Positions 44,760 through 56,329 are shown, numbered from the stretch's first letter. The stretch: DNA of 64,000 bases from Eonycteris spelaea (GCA_003508835.1 PUFA01000082.1:992001-1056000); one strand, 5' to 3'. Program-made: numbers and translations. The notes: generated from the sequence alone by a model not told the origin.

Positions 44760-45490
44760 TCTGCCCTGTTCGCTAGTCAGGATTTGACGAGACCTGACGA
44801 TCCCCAGCGTGCATCCAGCGAGGTGAAATGGGGCGCGAGGGACAGGCCTCAGCGGGGCCGTCGCAGCGTGCCGGCTGCACCCGTTTGGGCAGGTGGCTCT
44901 TCCAGCCTCAGTCTCTCACGGGCCCGCCGGACCGTGCGGAAAGGCAGTGCGCTGTCGCACGGAAGCACAGGAGCCCTGCCAGCTCAGCCCTTCTTGGACG
45001 CACTCACTTTTGGGGATGCTGCTCTCCGCGCTGCCCAAGCCCTGTGAGCGTGTCCGGGCGAGGCGTGCCTGACGGAAGAGCCGTTCTCACTCACGGGTCT
45101 GTCTGCCCGGACGCCTCGGGCAGGGCGCCCGTCCATCTTCTTAGGAGAGCTGCCCTTCACGCTGCATGGAATATGCTCTTCAAACTCTATTTTTCTTGAG
45201 CTGGTGACTTGACTTTCTTTTATGTACCGTCGCTCACCGTGGGGCGATGCCAGTGCGGACGTAGGCTCACGGTGGGAGTCGCAGTCGACCGTGACGTGCA
45301 CACCCCTCCGACTGCTGCACGATCATCACCAGCTAGTGCCGCAGTTAGCCGTGTTCCCGCCGCAGTTACCGACGAGACGAGGGGTTCGGGAAGTGGGGCT
45401 CCGGCAGGGCCCCCGCCACCCTGTTTCGCTCGCGTGCCGGGTGCGTGCGCACACTCGCTACAGCGGGAGGCCAGGCTGTCTGGCTTTGGA
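44760..45490. promoter_or_regulatory. Strong CpG island, orphan
   Basis: By hand count about 68 CpGs lie between 44761 and 45480, in DNA of about 60 per cent G+C. Observed/expected is close to 1, the highest in the window. It is not explained by any recognised repeat. Frames of 87-149 codons are open in several phases, as expected for such composition, with no domain. The sequence on either side is plain AT-richer DNA. Possible roles are a distant alternative promoter, a noncoding-RNA promoter or an orphan island. No TATA box, donor site or polyadenylation signal could be tied to it. Confidence 0.7.
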
Positions 45491-46734
45491 GGACCGTGAG
45501 ACGCATGACTTAGAGTTCTCCTTGTTTATTCCTATGTGTGACCTGCTAAAAGCCTTCCGTGGGATGAAAAATACACTAAGGCGTCCAAGGCCTTTGGGGC
45601 TACAGACACAGCTGAACCAAACTGGGGCCCAAAACCCTCCCTTTGAAAATTCCGCACTACGTGATAATTAGGGATCGTGAAGCAGATGGAAATGAGAGGA
45701 TTCGGTTTATTTTAAAATAATACGGATGTTGGAATCATAGACTCTCAGGCCCCGACCCCAACCCGTGATGACCAACTTCCGGAGGTTTGGGCTTGGGGAC
45801 AGCCCCTGCCATACCTGGGTTACCGCAGCAGACCCAGGCTGTGGACTCCTGGTGGGGCAGGGCTTCACTTTCTGCAGAGCACCCCAGAGAAAGATTTCCA
45901 CGAGGGAATATAGGAGCAAGACAGTTTAGAATATAATTTTCCTTGTCCTGCTGGTATCTTTCCTTCTAGTAAAAAGTTGCCTTTCTGAGTCCTTAGCCAA
46001 AATGTTATTTCTTTAGACTTTCCCCCCATTTATTTATGTGGTTAGGTTTTTATTATTATTATTATTTTTTTTAAGTGCTGATTTTCTGGCTCCCCTGGCC
46101 TGTCCTGGACTGAAAAACGTGTTTTTCCTACATCGATTTTATGTCTCTGGCAGAGATGTGCAGAGCTGCAGTGATTGAATTTTAAAAAGCTGAACCTTTT
46201 TAAAAATTATAATTTAAAAATCACACCTGGAACTCCCGTATTTCTGATTTGTGTTCCGTTGGGCACTTGGGAAAGATGACTGCATTTGCGTGCCAGTGAG
46301 CGGTTCGTATTGCTGCATGCTGTCAGTTATGTGAGGGTCCCTGGGTCTCTGTGTGACCGAGTCCTAGGCGTGTTCTTGGTGACTCTTAAGAGAAACCAGA
46401 TGCGTATAAGGGTCATCCCATTGTTACAGCCAAATAGGCATCTAAGCTTACGTCCCTAAGCCTAGCTCCATGACGATACCCAACTCTTCCTTGAGTATTT
46501 GCATTCTGGTTAGACTTGCCAGGCCAGGCATCTCCTACCTGTATTATCTCGGGCAGCTGACAAACTCTAGGAGACAAATCTTCACACGACGCGAGGGCAG
46601 CGGACAAGATGAATGTGCGTGTTCCTTCCAGCGCTGAAATTCCACAGTTCTGATTCTTGTTCCTGGGTGTGTGTTTTAATTCTTCAGGTTGGATCTGAAG
46701 AATTAATGTATGTACACTTCTGTTCTCACTTCAG
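45491..46734. other. Single-copy sequence, nothing identified
   Basis: Contains an (ATT)n/T-rich tract at 46050-46072. No repeat or gene recognised. Confidence 0.35.
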
Positions 46735-47120
46735 CAAGCAGGTAGAGAGAGCGCCTGCGAAGTGCTAGCAACCGGGGTCCAGAGAGAGACGATGCCGACT
46801 GTGCTCTGAAGGACCCCAGTCCAGTGGAGGAGGGGCAAAACGCACCTGTGGGATAGGGTGGTGCAGCCAGCAGTCAGGCAGCAGCGGGCGGCTGACGCCC
46901 TGGGCACTCACGGCGGGCGGGGCCCTTCCCTGCGAAGGTGATGCTGGGGGGCCTCTTGAAAAGAGAAAAGCCCTCTAACCGAGTAAGAAGTAGGTGAGGG
47001 GTGGGTGAGGCTCAGGGACAGAATGAGTGAAGGGAGGAAAAGAGGCAGGGTGGTGTGCGGGGTAGCCGTCCCTCGTGTCTGGGCGAGGTGACCGAGGGAG
47101 AATGGCAGAGAGTGGGCTGG
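46735..47120 (-). mobile_element. L2 LINE 3' part, antisense
   Basis: cctgcgaagtgctagcaacc, ggggtccagagagagacgat, agtccagtggaggaggggca and then purine-rich cttgaaaagagaaaagccc and gaatgagtgaagggaggaaa blocks follow antisense L2. Confidence 0.6.
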
Positions 47121-47134
47121 GAGGTAAGTATAAT

Positions 47135-47260
47135 AGTGGCAGCCACTGACCGCATGCCTAAGCCGAGGTACATAATTGGGGTCAGCCTCACGTTGCCAGT
47201 GAATGTGTTGAGACTTAGGTTAAGTAACTTCTAGAAGGACATGCATATTCATTAAAAGAG
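47135..47260 (-). mobile_element. MIR fragment, antisense
   Basis: gaccgcatgcctaagccgag, a tgtgttgagacttaggttaa block and gtaacttctagaaggacatg are drifted antisense MIR blocks. Confidence 0.5.
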
Positions 47261-47554
47261 TGAAATGTGAGCTTGGGTCTTCGAACTTTTTTTCCTCCGT
47301 GCAAACTCTGTCGCTCGCACTCATTTCTCTCTGTCCCTGTCTCTTTCCGATGGGGCACAGCAATCTCCCTTAGCCCCCTGGCCTTGGCTCTCTCGTGGGG
47401 GATGTGGGTGTCATCTTGGATATATTTCAGAAGGCTTTCGGCCGGGGGAGGGAGGCACGATGGGGTAGAGAGGTTGAAGGGCAAATGGCACCTGCTCAAG
47501 GTCAGCCAGGTGGTTCTTACTGGGTAGACTCGGTCCCAGCACAGCTCCGGCTGG

Positions 47555-47680
47555 TGTGTGAGTGGCGGGTGGAGTCCGACAGACCTGGTCTTCTGTCTCC
47601 TGTCCACTCTTAGCCCTTCTTGGGGCCTCGGACCTCAGTTTCTTTGCACACCTGTGAGGATTAAAGAAAAAGTGAAATAA
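47555..47680 (+). mobile_element. MIR fragment
   Basis: gagtccgacagacctggtct, ggggcctcggacctcagttt, ctttgcacacctgtgaggat, taaagaaaaagtg. Diverged. Confidence 0.5.
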
Positions 47681-47704
47681 GGAAACAAGTAACATCGGCT
47701 TGCA

Positions 47705-47885
47705 GTGTTTGAGTCTTTACTCGTTGCCTCTGCTGGGCATCATGCCCCTTAATCCTCACAGCAGCCCCGCGAGGCGAAATGCTTAGCCTCCCAGCATGGA
47801 CGCTGCCTCGGCTAAAGCCGCACGGTTCGTCAGTGGTGGAGCTGGGATGAAACCCATCTCAGCATTTAACCTCTGTGCCCACTGC
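47705..47885 (-). mobile_element. MIR SINE, antisense
   Basis: ctgctgggcatcatgcccct, taatcctcacagcagccccg, cgaggcgaaatgcttagcct, agtggtggagctgggatgaa, acccatctcagcatttaacc. Clear order. Confidence 0.85.
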
Positions 47886-49759
47886 CTTCTAGAAGCACGG
47901 GGTCTGATGTGGAGTTGAGGTTTTATCAGCGTGGCTATAGCTGTTGCTCTTGTTAGGGGTCTGAGAGCCAGGCAGGAGCTGAAGGAGGATGGCAGACGGG
48001 CCAGCAGCCTCCTGAGGGCCAGCGTAGCTGTTTGCGCTTTCCCGGGGCCACCCCCGCCCCCCAGGCGGTGCCCCAGAGCTGCCTTCTCCACCTGCTTCCA
48101 AGCAGCTCGTTCAGGTTTTCCTCTCCCCAGCCAGCCACGCGGTGGCGCAGGCTGGGGGCTGTGAGCCAGCCATCTGGTCTTCCTGGTGGACGTGGACGCA
48201 TCCTTAGAAGTGCTTTCTCCCCAGTTCCGCCCACGTGGGACCTGAGAATTCACACTGTCCCCTCCCAGGGGGAGACAGCCAACCCCACATGCATCCCCTA
48301 TCCGCCTCCTGGGGGTCCTGAGCACCCACGTCTCTCTTTCCAGCCTGACCTGCGTTTAGCAGCCGACTTACGCCTTCATTTCTGGGAGAGGAGTGAAGGG
48401 GTGGTAGGGAAAATGCTCACGGAGCTTCTCTCCTCCGCTGTGATCTGTCGTCAGGCCTGGGGGTCCCCTAGCATGGGTGTCACGGAGCCAGGCTCCCCTT
48501 TTGCTGAATCTCGGCAAGGATTCCAGGGCACACTCTTGGGGGCCTTTGCCTCTGAAATCCACTTCCCCGTGGTCCAGAAACCCCTGAGTTTGTGAGTTTG
48601 TGCTGGTTCTGGGAGAGGGTGTGGAACGCGTGTGTTTACACACGAGGATGTAGCATGTGATAGAGCTGCCATCCTACAGGAAAGCCAGGAAGTTCAACCC
48701 AAAACGCAGGATGTCTGAATAGTGTCCCTTTTCAGGCATATTTAAGAGCTTAATTTTCAAATCTGAAGTAGTCCCAATGCTTCTCTCGTTGCAGAGGAAG
48801 GCCACGTTTCTCCTTGGCTCCTCTTCTCCCAAGGGCCCCTGGGTCACCCAACGTCATGTCAGTGCCTGCTTCCCTGCAGGAAGGTAGAAGAACACGGCCG
48901 TCCGCAAGGGATCAGACCTGGTAGAATGCGGGTTCATTCGTTATAGGGGCTTCGCTTTACAACCAGCGCGCGTTCGCCCAGGCGGGCGTGTGCCGGGCTC
49001 AGGGCAGCCCCCCCCCACTCCCCAGGGTCTGGACTGCGAGCCTGGCCCGGAGGCGCCTCAGGGTGGCTGGCCCCCTGCCGCGATCCCCTGTTTAATGTCT
49101 GAACGTTCCCTGAGCGTGTGTGTCTTGTGAGTGCGAAGACAGTCGCACGACTAGAAAATGAAGACGTTGCTGGGGACATAGTTGTGACGTTCGAACTAAG
49201 TCCCACCGAACCGCTTTCTTCACCAACGTTGAAATGGCGTCAGCCTCTACCAGAGGGAAAAAATCTCCCCTGATAAGACGTGTTGGTTTCTGAAGTCTGT
49301 AAGAAAAAATGGGCACGTTTAAAAAAAGAAAAATACCTGCTTGTAATCCTTTCAGTGGCTGTCACTGAATAGTTTCAAAACGTTGCCGCCTCACTCTCCT
49401 TTCTTAGGAGCTGAGCATTTTAAAAGCGTTGTCGGCGTAGAATGGAAATCTGTTGAGGCCTTCTGGGGGGTTGAAATGGGTGGCGGTGGTTGGTCTGAGA
49501 AGGGCGCTGGACTCGGTGAGACTAGAACCCAGAGCACCGCCTGGCTGGGCCGGACTCGGCCGGGCGTACTGCAGCCCGTCTTAACACGTCCAGGATGAGA
49601 GCAGGAGTGCCTTGCCTTTTTTCTGAAGACAATGAAGATTTCAAAGCATTGTCGTCACAGACGGTTTTTCTTCAGCCCTTGCAACATCCTGCGAGGCCAA
49701 CAGAGCAGCTATTTCTCTGGCACGTTTTAGAACGAGGTTTCCTTGGTTGGGCATCTTCA
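47886..49759. other. Single-copy sequence, GC-rich in parts
   Basis: Frames of up to 187 codons (48032-48595) carry no known domain. 48955-49120 is CpG-rich with a C9 tract near 49007. No repeat recognised. Confidence 0.35.
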
Positions 49760-50480
49760 TGCCCTCAACAGGCACTTAGTGGCCACCTCCCAGGTGTTTC
49801 ATACAGGTAAGGCACTAGGGGTTCCTCCTCCGTGGGGCTTGTGGTCTCACGCGAAGAGCAGACCAGAGCAAGTGAGACACCATGACGGAGAGGGAGGAAG
49901 CCGCGGGGTGTGAGCCAGAGAAAAGCATCTGCGGCTGGGCTGGGGAATCGACCTCGGAGGATGGAGAGGAAAGGCCTGAGGTGGGAGGAAGGAGAAGGGG
50001 TCTGGCAAGGCTGTGGCCGGGGCGCTGGGAGCAAAGGCTGTAGGGCCAGGGGCTGAGCTCAGAGAGAAGCGTGGATTTCCCTCCCGGTGGGATGGGAAGT
50101 CGCTGAAGGACTGTGATCGGAGCGACAGGACACGACAGGTGGTTTTGAAAGCTGCTCTCCTGTCGGGTGAGGAGGGGTTGGAGGGAAGAGTGGCAGAAGG
50201 AGGCATTACGGAACTGCTGAGATCAGGTGACCCGGACCGGGCGCTGGAAGGAGAGGTGGATGGCGGTGGACAGGTCTGGGAGTCAAACCTCTTTGCCGAT
50301 GTCAGTGGGATGGGACGGGGGGTGAAAGAAAGGGAGGGGTCAAGGGAAACCTCTAGGTTTATAGATAGGGAAATAGAGGGGTGGTTATGCCCTTTACTGA
50401 AGTGGGGATGGCGGGGGGGGGGGGAGGGAGACGAAGCAGATCGTTTCATGCCCCAGGGTGGGGGGAGGTTTATGAAGGTC
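49760..50480 (-). mobile_element. L2 LINE, long antisense relic
   Basis: Starts with ttcatgccctcaacaggcac and ggtaaggcactaggggttcc (the L2 3' end), then runs in order through gtctggcaaggctgtggccg, gggctgagctcagagagaag, gaagtcgctgaaggactgtg, cagaaggaggcattacggaa, then gtcaagggaaacctctaggt. A 200-codon antisense frame here is L2-derived, not a gene. G12 lies at 50413-50424. Confidence 0.75.
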
Positions 50481-50629
50481 TTAAAAATTACTTGTGCTGT
50501 CTTTAAACAGATGTGATCATTGTTTAGCCACAGTTTTCCAATTCTGTTTTAAATGCTTGGATTTGAATTAGAAAAATTGGCTAATTTTATCCACTTAATA
50601 TATTTGGAAAGGAATTAAGCAAGCATGTA
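50481..50629. other. AT-rich spacer
   Basis: Short AT-rich stretch between two L2 relics, no feature. Confidence 0.4.
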
Positions 50630-51070
50630 TTCTACATCGAGATTCATGGCATTATTCAAGGCGCCCAGGTCTCTGGGCGACAAAGAACAGCAGATGGATC
50701 ACCTTGGCCTTAAAAACCTTTTAATCTCACTAGAAAGGCAAGATGTAACTACATGCAACCAACAAGTGATTGCCACTTGTAATTATCTAGGAAATTCTGC
50801 AGACAGCATATAATCAAGTACATAATATAACATGAATCATATATAAAATATAACATGAATCATATCTAAAAAATCATATATAAAATACACACGGGAGAGT
50901 TTGGGAGCACATTCATTAAGTCAAGAAGTACTTAGAGAAGTTGAGCACGAGTTGGACTTTGAAGGAAGTGTCCGTGTTGCTTTGTATGGAGAACGGGAAA
51001 GATTAAAGCTTTGGTGAGGAGGTGTGGGGGTGGGGAGGGTGCCTGAATAAAGCCACAGAGGAGATGGACG
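50630..51070 (-). mobile_element. L2 LINE 3' part, antisense, split by a minisatellite
   Basis: Shows aaaccttttaatctcactag, aaggcaagatgtaactacat, then, after the tandem repeat at 50825-50890, cttagagaagttgagcacga and gttggactttgaaggaagtg. These are antisense L2 blocks in order. Confidence 0.6.
50825..50890. repeat. 23-base tandem repeat, about 2.8 copies
   Basis: Units at 50825-50847 and 50848-50870 differ at one site. A partial third copy follows. The unit is AT-rich (core taacatgaatcata). Confidence 0.85.
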
Positions 51071-51104
51071 AGCCGAAGTGACAGCGTTGCAATGAGAGTG
51101 AAGA

Positions 51105-51320
51105 GTAATAACTACCAATGATCAATACCTGTAAATACCAAGCGCTTTGCTGGGAGCTTTACGCAATTTATCTTCTTTAAATCTTAGCATAATACCGCGA
51201 GGAAAGTGTCCCGTGTTCCATGCGAGATAAACAAGGCTGAGAGAAATTACGCGGGGTCTTGCCACCAGTGGTTTGTACAGCACAGGTCCCAGCCTGACTC
51301 CCTGGTGATTCATTGCTTCC
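51105..51320 (-). mobile_element. MIR SINE, antisense
   Basis: accaagcgctttgctgggag, ctttacgcaatttatcttct, ttaaatcttagcataatacc, gcgaggaaagtgtcccgtgt, cttgccaccagtggtttgta. Order is correct. Confidence 0.75.
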
Positions 51321-51689
51321 CGGTGAGAGGCGGAGCCACGGTGGGAAATCCAGGGGCAGGTGAATGTGGACGTCCTTGTGTGAGGAAGGGGCGGCTTCGT
51401 CACCGGAACTCCCTACGAGCTAGTTTGAGAAGGTTCGAGTTTGGCGTTGATTCACTGGGTAGCTTGAAAACCTCCAGTTTCTTAAACAGCATGATAAACT
51501 ATGACCATATGACCAACGACATCCATTTAGATCAAGTGGCAAAGATACAGGCTGAGGGATCCCACAAGTGGATTCGATGGTTGTTAACACAGACAGCTTC
51601 ATTTTCAATGTTGAAACATTCTCATCAAGTTAAGAGGAAGACAAGGGTGTTCCCTTGAGCACTGTCACTTAAAATTCTTCTTGAAATGA
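51321..51689. other. Single-copy sequence, nothing identified
   Basis: No repeat or exon recognised. Confidence 0.35.
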
Positions 51690-53095
51690 CAGCCAATCAA
51701 TTAGGTAAGGAAATTAAAAAAAAAAAAGTAGTGGGAAGAAAGAGGCAAAATTATCATTATTTGCCAGAAATGTGATTGTTCATCTTTTTCTAGGAAGAGA
51801 ACCGAAACTGTGAAAGAGATATCTCAGATGGCCATTTATAGATTTTTAAAAAAATGCTTCCTTAATACAATGAGCAACTAAAAAGATAATGAAAATTATT
51901 CATAATTTAAACCCAATACCATAATAATTTAGACATAGGAAAAAACTTTAAAGAAACATTCGGCACGCACAGGGAAAAAACATAAAACCCACTGAGGGAT
52001 ACAAAAGCATATTTGAATGTGGAGAATTATACTAAGTATCTAGATAGAAAATTCAATATAGTAAAGATGTCAATTCTCCCTAAAATTAGTCTATACGTTT
52101 CATAGAATTCTAGTTTAATTACAGCATGATTTTCAGGAGGAATTTTTGGCATTATCCTTGAGTTCTTCTGAAAGAAAAAAAATGTGTGAGCATATTTGGA
52201 ATAACTCTGAAAAGTAAGTAATGAGAGGTGGGAGGACAGGGAGCATTTTTGTTTATAAATAATTTATTTTTTAATAATGATAAAGCTGTGTGGTTCTTAT
52301 TTAGGATAGACAGAAAGGTTAATGACAGAATAAGACCAAAACATATAAGAATTTAATTTATTATAAACTCAGATGTTTATGATAAACTTTACATCAAATC
52401 TAGATGGATTAAATTTTAATTTAAGTACAAACATAAAGGTAGTTGAAAAACTGTCAGTAACTATATAATATTGGGTGAAGAAGGCATTTATAAGCATTCC
52501 AAGAAAGTCAGAAAAGATAGGTACATTTTACTACATTAAATTTAAAATTTGGGCAAAAACAAACCCTCTTAAGTTTACAGATAAGGATGGGAAAGTATTT
52601 ACAAGATACTTGTTAGATAAAAGATTATATCTTGAGAACGATACAACAAAAACTTTCACTTAGTAGAAAAACGGCTTAAATATATTGTACAGGCAATTTA
52701 CACACACACACAAAGAAATACAAATGATAACAAAGTAAGAGAGACTGGTTAATCTCAGTAATAATCAAAGAACTGAAAAAGAGAGCCCATTTCTCACCTA
52801 TGAGATTAATAGCAACCATTTAATCAGCAGGCAACATGCCGACAGGGTAGGAGATTGGGGTCTCCCATATACTGCTTCTGGGTATATACATTGGTGCACT
52901 TTTTGGTGAGCATTAGAGCAATTGATGAATCAAAGTTCTAAAAAAAAAAAAAATCATATCCTGGACCCTAATGTCCCATTCTAGAATTTTGTCCTAAGAA
53001 AATACTATAATTCAATAAGTGGCAAAGAGAAACAGACAAATCTTTTCCTGAATTATTGTTTGGAACAGTAAAATACCCGAATAATCCAAATGCTG
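51690..53095 (+). mobile_element. L1 LINE, 3' part of ORF2, heavily decayed
   Basis: In order: an ORF2 block around 52030-52200, atctagatggattaaatttt, aagtacaaacataaaggtag, gggtgaagaaggcatttata, aggcaatttacacacacaca, agaaatacaaatgataacaa, atttctcacctatgagatta, tctcccatatactgcttctg, tggtgcactttttggtgagc, attctagaattttgtcctaa, gaaaatactataattcaata. These match the last third of an old L1 (L1M or HAL1-like). Stop codons break every frame. It is the longest transposon relic in the window. Confidence 0.85.
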
Positions 53096-53104
53096 CTGCT
53101 CCCG

Positions 53105-53280
53105 TTTAAATTGCAAGTTCAAGGTCAGTACAGAGGGACGCGACTCCCTCTTGGGTGCGTCTGCCTTCCTAACCGTGTCTGAGCCTGAGGCCCACACTGT
53201 TGTGCCCACCTCCCTCCGTCAGCCCCAGCACAGTGCCTGCACCCAGCAGTCTCCGTAACTGTCGTTTGAGCAAAGCCCTG
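53105..53280 (+). mobile_element. L2 LINE 3' end
   Basis: agccccagcacagtgcctgc, acccagcagtctccgtaact, with upstream pyrimidine-rich L2 style text. Confidence 0.55.
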
Positions 53281-53879
53281 CTTCGGCCAGGCCCCTTGGT
53301 GCTGGTCACTGAGTGCAGCCAGCGGCCTTGAGGCCTTGACGCCGTGTTTCTGCTGGTAACAGGCCTGCAACGCCCTCCCTCCCCGTCCCACCTGAGTTTC
53401 CCCCCGTCCACCTCCCTGGAAGCTTGCCTGCTGTGTGTCACCCCATAGAAATGGCCCACTCCCTGAAGTCTTTCAGGGCTTTCTGTCGGAACCTGCCGTG
53501 CTCAGCGTGAAGAGATAGATGGGTGGCACGGGAGTCAGGCGGGTGTGAGGTCCGGAGGTCCGTGAGTGGTTAGAACTGATGGAAATTGGTGAGGGGAGGA
53601 GAAGGGGGGTGGGTAGGACAGACGGAGGGAGGAATGGAGGAGGGGGCAGGTTGTCCCCTGGGGGTGTGTCCTGAGGGTCTGAGCTGCAGCCGCCATTGTC
53701 ATGGTCATGAGGAAGATGGGGTGTGGGGGAGCACCGTACTTCCTCCTTAACAGAGGACACTTCTGGCCTCCTCAGCCAGGGTCCCCATTTGTCACTTTAC
53801 CCTGTACTACCACATTCAGGGCTGTATACCCACCGTGCAAATGGGAGGTTGAGAGACGTGTTCGGCATGGCCAGGCGCA
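53281..53879. other. Single-copy sequence, nothing identified
   Basis: Includes a GGA-rich tract at 53590-53650. No gene recognised. Confidence 0.35.
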
Positions 53880-54045
53880 CAGGTGGTTCCTTCTCAGTGA
53901 AACTGTACTCTTTTGGGGGGATAGAGCCTGCATTTGGAGCGTTTTCTGTATTCTTCGAGTCAAGGGCAGGAAGCACATTCATCCTCCCCCACAGCACCTG
54001 GCCGCTGCTTTGCATGTAGCAAGTATTCAATAAATATTTATGGAC
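53880..54045 (+). mobile_element. L2 LINE 3' end
   Basis: agtcaagggcaggaagcaca, cccacagcacctggccgctg, catgtagcaagtattcaata, aatatttatggactgattga. A good L2 tail with an AATAAA. Confidence 0.8.
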
Positions 54046-54219
54046 TGATTGATTGGACTAGGTTAGTGTCCCTGGAAATGGAAAGGAAGGAGATAAATTA
54101 ATCGAAAGGCTTTGCAAATGGAAAAATGTAGAACTTAATGAATACATGTGTAATGAGATCATATAGGGTTCCTCTTTCACTTTTTTAATCAACTTCAGTG
54201 AATGAGCTGAATATGAATT

Positions 54220-54550
54220 TCCGCATTAAAATTTCATTTGTTAAACTCAGAAATTGAAGGCTCAACTCAGCCATTTTGGTGGAGAGTCCCCAAGCCTCAG
54301 GACCCTTAATTTGGCTCGAGTCTAGCAATAAGGTGCTTTAGTGACATGTGGCCTTGGCTGTCACCCCATTAACTGGCTCCGTAAACAGGCAGATAATAGG
54401 AAATCGGAATGGACTTGGGACGGGCTGAGAGTGATTGTAATCACAGAGTCTGTAAGTGGCAAGCAGCTCGGTCGTAATCCTGACGATTAATTATTTTGAT
54501 TATTGAATTATCTCTCGTGCGGATTTGCCATTTTCAGAAGCGCTCTGCTC
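54220..54550. promoter_or_regulatory. Candidate conserved enhancer with homeodomain sites
   Basis: A repeat-free block with a perfect 6-base inverted repeat around 2 bases (gtgattgtaatcac, 54431-54444). About 40 bases on lies a cluster of TAAT/ATTA cores at 54485-54510 (gattaattattttgattatt and on). Such text is typical of developmental enhancers that bind homeodomain factors. The call rests on motif density and lack of repeat decay only. Confidence 0.35.
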
Positions 54551-54619
54551 TCACCCACTGGGGCTGGCTGATGGAAGCCAGAGCGCTCCTCCCTGCCAGA
54601 ACCACCTTCCCCTTAATCA

Positions 54620-54725
54620 CAATATCAGCGGCCAGCAGTGACTGAGCACCAGACTGTCACCTCATTCATTCCACAGAACAGCCCGCCAGGCACACACCAT
54701 TATTACCTTACTTCCCAGGGGAAGA
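54620..54725 (-). mobile_element. MIR fragment, antisense
   Basis: gcagtgactgagcaccagac, cccgccaggcacacaccatt, attaccttacttcccagggg, aagaaaacc follow antisense MIR. Confidence 0.55.
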
Positions 54726-54849
54726 AAACCAGCCCTCTCGCTTACCTCCTCTGCCACGGCCTTAGTATTAACCATCAGCACCTCCCTCCTAAGTACAGGA
54801 CTCCCCCCATCCTCTGGGGCCAGGTGGAGCCTTTCCATATGCAAGCCCC

Positions 54850-55110
54850 ACCTGTCGCCTCCCAGGTCGGAACAAGCAGTGGCTCCTGCATGAGTCAGAC
54901 CGGGCTCTCCCTGGATACCTCTGCAGCCTCGTCCTGCTGCCCACACCCTCGCTCTGAGTTCCAGCCACCCTGTCCTTCTCATGGTCCGAAACCTGGGTGC
55001 TGCCCCCCCTTGGGGCTCGGCCGCCTGTCTGCCTTTCCCGCCTACCCCTGCCGTTTCCCTTCAGCTGTCACTTCCTGGGTGGGAGAGGCCTCGGGGGCAG
55101 ATTCTGCTCT
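54850..55110 (+). mobile_element. L2 LINE, mid 3' part
   Basis: ctcgtcctgctgcccacacc, ctctgagttccagccaccct, gtccttctcatggtccgaaa and cttcagctgtcacttcctgg are L2 sense blocks in order. Confidence 0.6.
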
Positions 55111-55164
55111 TTTGCGAGTGGGGCAGCTCACACGTATAAAAGGAAGCCCCATTGTTTAGCCATT

Positions 55165-55860
55165 TAATTCCTTTGCGGAGTGTCCGGTCATGTGTCAGGC
55201 CCTGCTCTCCCTGCCGGGACTCTCCTCGTCACCCTGCAGAGACCCCACTCATGCAGCCTGCCACTAGGACAAGGGAGAAATAAGCTCCCACCAGGACAGG
55301 CAGGTGCTGAGAGCTGTGGGTGTGGTGGGGGGAGGGGCGGGGATCCGGATGAGCTAGGATGGCCATGAAAAGGCCTGCAGGAGGCCACGAGTGGGGCCTC
55401 TGAGGAATGAGGGACTGCCGGGGAAGGCGTTCCGGGGGGTGTTGGGGGAGGGTGCATCCTAAGAGCAAAGGACGAGCATATTCTCGGAGCAGCAAGGAGG
55501 GCAGTGGGAAGGGACGTGGGGTGAAAGGACGTAGGGCATTATGGCGGGATAGGGTCCTGTGGGCCAGAGTTACAGTGTGGGGTTTTGTTCTACGTGGGAC
55601 GTGACCCGTCGGAAGATTTTAAGCAGAGAGGGTCGAAAGGTCCTCCTGGCACGTGAAAGGGCAGAGCAGGGGACCGACTGAGGCGCTCTGGCAACAGCCC
55701 AGGCAGAGACGGTGGTGCCCGGACCAGGCGGCGCGGGGGCGGTGCAGAGGGGGTCGGGCACGAGACGCGGTGCGGGGTAGGGCGCAGGCTTTGCCGAGGG
55801 GCTGGAGGTGGGCGTGGGAGGAGAGGCATCGGGGACGAGGCGGGTGCACAGCTCAGCGGC
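55165..55860 (-). mobile_element. L2 LINE, long antisense relic
   Basis: Starts near catttaattcctttgcggag and runs through gtgtcaggccctgctctcc, gggactgccggggaaggcgt, agcaaggagggcagtgggaa, tgacccgtcggaagatttta, agcagagagggtcgaaaggt, aacagcccaggcagagacgg. GC content is high at the right end (CpG-rich). Frames here are artefacts of L2. Confidence 0.65.
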
Positions 55861-56029
55861 TGGGTCAGGTGTGTTCGCCCTGTGCCTCTCTCTGCGGCCT
55901 TCCAGCTGGGCCACGTGCCTCCTGAGAGAAGGTGCTGAGCCCCTGTGCCTTGCGCCTCTGGTCTGGGTCACTCCCTGGGTTTCACACTCTGAAAAAAAGC
56001 ATGACTTTTCTCAGCACCCGTGTCTCCGT

Positions 56030-56221
56030 GTTTGCTCGTCCGTTAACGAGCGTGACTGCTTCGCTCAGTCCCTGGCGCCAGACCAAGCTCATCAGAGAGG
56101 AGCCTCCCTCCTCCCTCCCCTCCTTCTTCTTCACTGACTGGCCTGATAGCTCTGGTGCCCAGAACAGCCTGGCACAGAGTAGGTGTGCAAAAAAATAAAA
56201 ATGCCCGAATGAATCAATGAA
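56030..56221 (+). mobile_element. L2 LINE 3' end
   Basis: tggcctgatagctctggtgc, ccagaacagcctggcacaga, gtaggtgtgcaaaaaaataa, then aatgaatcaatgaatga, the classic L2 tail. Confidence 0.8.
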
Positions 56222-56300
56222 TGAGGCCAAGAGAAGTGAAGAAACCTGCCCAAGCCACAGATGTGGTTAAGTGGCTTTTGACACCAGCCTCCGCCTCCAG
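56222..56300 (-). mobile_element. MIR fragment, antisense
   Basis: gccaagagaagtgaagaaac, ctgcccaagccacagatgtg, gttaagtggcttttgacacc match the antisense MIR core. Confidence 0.6.
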
Positions 56301-56311
56301 GAGCTCTCTGA

Positions 56312-56329
56312 CCCCCCCCCCCCCCCCCC
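56312..56329. repeat. C18 homopolymer
   Basis: An uninterrupted run of about 18 C, likely length-variable. Confidence 0.9.

Noticed and set aside
49847..50449. 200-codon antisense frame
   Set aside because: It lies on an antisense L2 relic, and its serine/proline-rich translation is a product of that repeat.
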